Assembly (NCBI GenBank): GCA_016875255.1
Contig: VGRU01000034.1
Span: 1 to 22,945 of the forward strand
Direction: 5' to 3'
DNA length: 22,945 bases
Origin: Deltaproteobacteria bacterium
Lineage (GTDB): Bacteria; Desulfobacterota; BSN033; UBA1163
Numbering within the stretch: the first letter of the stretch is position 1; every line of letters begins with the position of its first letter. Positions 22,130 to 22,945 of this stretch are shown here, in pieces. The notes beneath the pieces were generated by a model. It saw nothing but the letters and a program-made list of their open reading frames with translations. It searched no databases and had not been told where the DNA came from. The translations under genes and the position numbers were made by a program.

Positions 22130-22303
22130 TATTAATGATCTCAAAATAGTAACGACATCAATTTGTAAAATCCCTCCTGACCTCCCTTTGCCTAAGGGAG
22201 GAATTCTCCCTCTTTGGCAAAGTCGAATAGACCCGACCACGGGAGGGGGGAGGGGAGATTTTCCAATGCTTATGTCAATTCTATTCTGAGACTGTTAATA
22301 AAT
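22130..22303. mobile_element. MITE-like element family A, copy 2 (complete), about 174 bp
   Basis: The left end TATTAATGATCTCAAAATAG and the complement of the right end, TATTAACAGTCTCAGAATAG, match at 16 of 20 positions. The similarity continues inward (A..GACAT.A, then AAAATC). The core matches 2464-2599 in inverted orientation. A 20-nt word interrupts the internal TTTGGCAAA hairpin at 22221-22240. It lies between the ACT-domain gene and the ABM gene and holds no frame of its own. Confidence 0.65.
22221..22240 (+). repeat. Exact second copy of the 20-nt word at 2628-2647
   Basis: AGTCGAATAGACCCGACCAC is identical at both places and in the same orientation, although the surrounding elements are in opposite orientation. 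Here it replaces the GAGG that completes the CCTCTTTGGCAAAGAGG hairpin in copy 1 of the MITE-like element. Confidence 0.8.
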
Positions 22304-22313
22304 ACATTTCTAT

Positions 22314-22712
22314 CTATTTATTGATGGCTTTGATCGCCTTCGCATTATCGGAAGTCAGAAAAATGCAGGTCTCTTTTTTGCCTGAGCCGGCAGTCGCATA
22401 CATATATTCAATGTCAATACCCGCATCGGCAATCTTCTTTACAACCTTCTGCAATTCTCCTGGTTTGTCCGACACCTCCACTTCGACCACATCCCTTTCC
22501 TCAATCGCCACGCCGAAGGGAGCAAGGGCTTTCTTCACCTTTGCGTTGCTGTTCGTCGTCAGCATGAAATAGGCGGTCCCTTCCATCCCGTAGGCGCATA
22601 TGGCATTGACATTCACCTTTACTCCAGCAATGGCTGCGGTCACCTTCGCGAGCAACCCGACCTTATTGGCCATCTCAAAACTGATCTCCTTAACTTTTTT
22701 CGCCTTTGCCAT
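22314..22712 (-). CDS. Tandem ACT-domain protein
   Basis: A 132-residue soluble protein made of two ACT-like domains. The first (about 7-70) has FEMANKVGLLAKVTAAIAGVKVNVNAICAY. The second (about 74-130) has VEVSDKPGELQKVVKKIADAGIDIEYMYA. ACT domains bind amino acids at dimer interfaces and usually regulate enzymes or transporters; this protein has no fused catalytic domain. The strong AAAGGAGGGA Shine-Dalgarno supports ATG 22712. It is the first gene of the minus-strand block, separated from ABM by the MITE-like element, so cotranscription is uncertain. A role as an amino-acid sensor for the block is inference. Confidence 0.88.
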   Translation of the reverse strand: MAKAKKVKEISFEMANKVGLLAKVTAAIAGVKVNVNAICAYGMEGTAYFMLTTNSNAKVKKALAPFGVAIEERDVVEVEVSDKPGELQKVVKKIADAGIDIEYMYATAGSGKKETCIFLTSDNAKAIKAINK

Positions 22713-22874
22713 GGTCTGTCCCTCCTTTTCTTATAAAAAATTTGACTTCCTTCCCAACTTATCAATGTCCAAGAAGTTTTTTACTGCAAACCTTTCCCGT
22801 TCCCGTTTGGGCCAGCCGTGCGTGGGCGTGTTAAATCCCTTAGGGTTGTATTCCCCGCCGCTTGCGGCGAGTTC

Positions 22875-22938
22875 GTCATTCCGGCGGAAGCCGGAATCCA
22901 GAAGACCGGACTGGATTCCGCATCAAGTGCGGAATGAC
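22875..22938. repeat. Double-hairpin dispersed repeat, copy 6
   Basis: GTCATTCCGGC/GCCGGAATCCAG with a 4-nt loop (GGAA), a 9-nt spacer, then CTGGATTCCGC/GCGGAATGAC with a 6-nt loop. This is the most compact and regular copy. A separate small CCGC/GCGG hairpin lies just before it. The rest of 22713-22945 shows no gene. Confidence 0.8.
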
Positions 22939-22945
22939 GGAATTT

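Noticed and set aside
22725..22765. Promoter TTGGGA-16-TATAAG for the ACT gene
   Set aside because: The implied transcript start would fall inside the Shine-Dalgarno sequence, so this match is probably chance.

Overview
The window comes from a bacterial chromosome of moderate GC content. It has no rRNA, tRNA, phage or plasmid genes. Two paralogous oligopeptide-type ABC uptake units, amino-acid and peptide enzymes, toxin-antitoxin-like pairs, and many families of dispersed hairpin repeats (for example the GTCATTCC...GGAATGAC type) together suggest an environmental, possibly anaerobic, Desulfobacterota-like or other metagenomic lineage. This placement is an inference with low confidence, because no marker gene is present.

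Layout. (1) 1-92: the start of an enoyl-CoA hydratase gene, with a palindrome-overlapped promoter. (2) 424-4341, minus strand: a solute-binding protein, a DppB-type permease and a DppC-type permease, interrupted by a repeat cluster at 2393-2658. (3) 4492-4877: two overlapping small unknown genes on the minus strand, divergent from a HepT-MntA (HEPN/MNT, type VII) toxin-antitoxin pair on the plus strand at 5024-5877. (4) 6049-9246: a very large ATPase/TPR/BTAD transcriptional regulator, behind a TIGR04076-type small Cys protein (9339-9626). That small gene diverges from an MFS transporter and an FmdB-type zinc ribbon protein (9769-11266). (5) 11360-12374: an XRE repressor and ImmA/IrrE metalloprotease pair. 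Two abutting 19-bp inverted repeats lie over its sigma70-like promoter, and a MITE-like element and a 54-bp hairpin follow. (6) 12858-22712, all minus strand: a long co-directional block. In transcription order it holds an ACT-domain protein, an ABM-type small monooxygenase-fold protein, an EamA exporter, a divergent peptide deformylase-like protein, a DUF1445/D-glutamate cyclase-like protein, a class III aminotransferase of AGXT2 type, a second solute-binding protein, DppB, DppC, and an M20 metallopeptidase.

How the genes may work together. The second ABC unit, the M20 hydrolase, the aminotransferase, the DUF1445 protein and the deformylase-like amidohydrolase form a plausible chain: import of peptides or N-acylated amino acids, hydrolysis, then transamination. 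EamA would export excess product and the ACT protein would sense amino acids. Neither ABC unit has an ATPase gene in the window, so both may share ATPases encoded elsewhere.

The intergenic regions are unusually rich in structured repeats: six members of a double-hairpin family with changing stems, two copies of a MITE-like element with terminal inverted repeats, a second MITE-like element enclosing a double-hairpin repeat, an exact 20-nt word repeated in two different contexts, and repeats that supply the stop codons of neighbouring genes.
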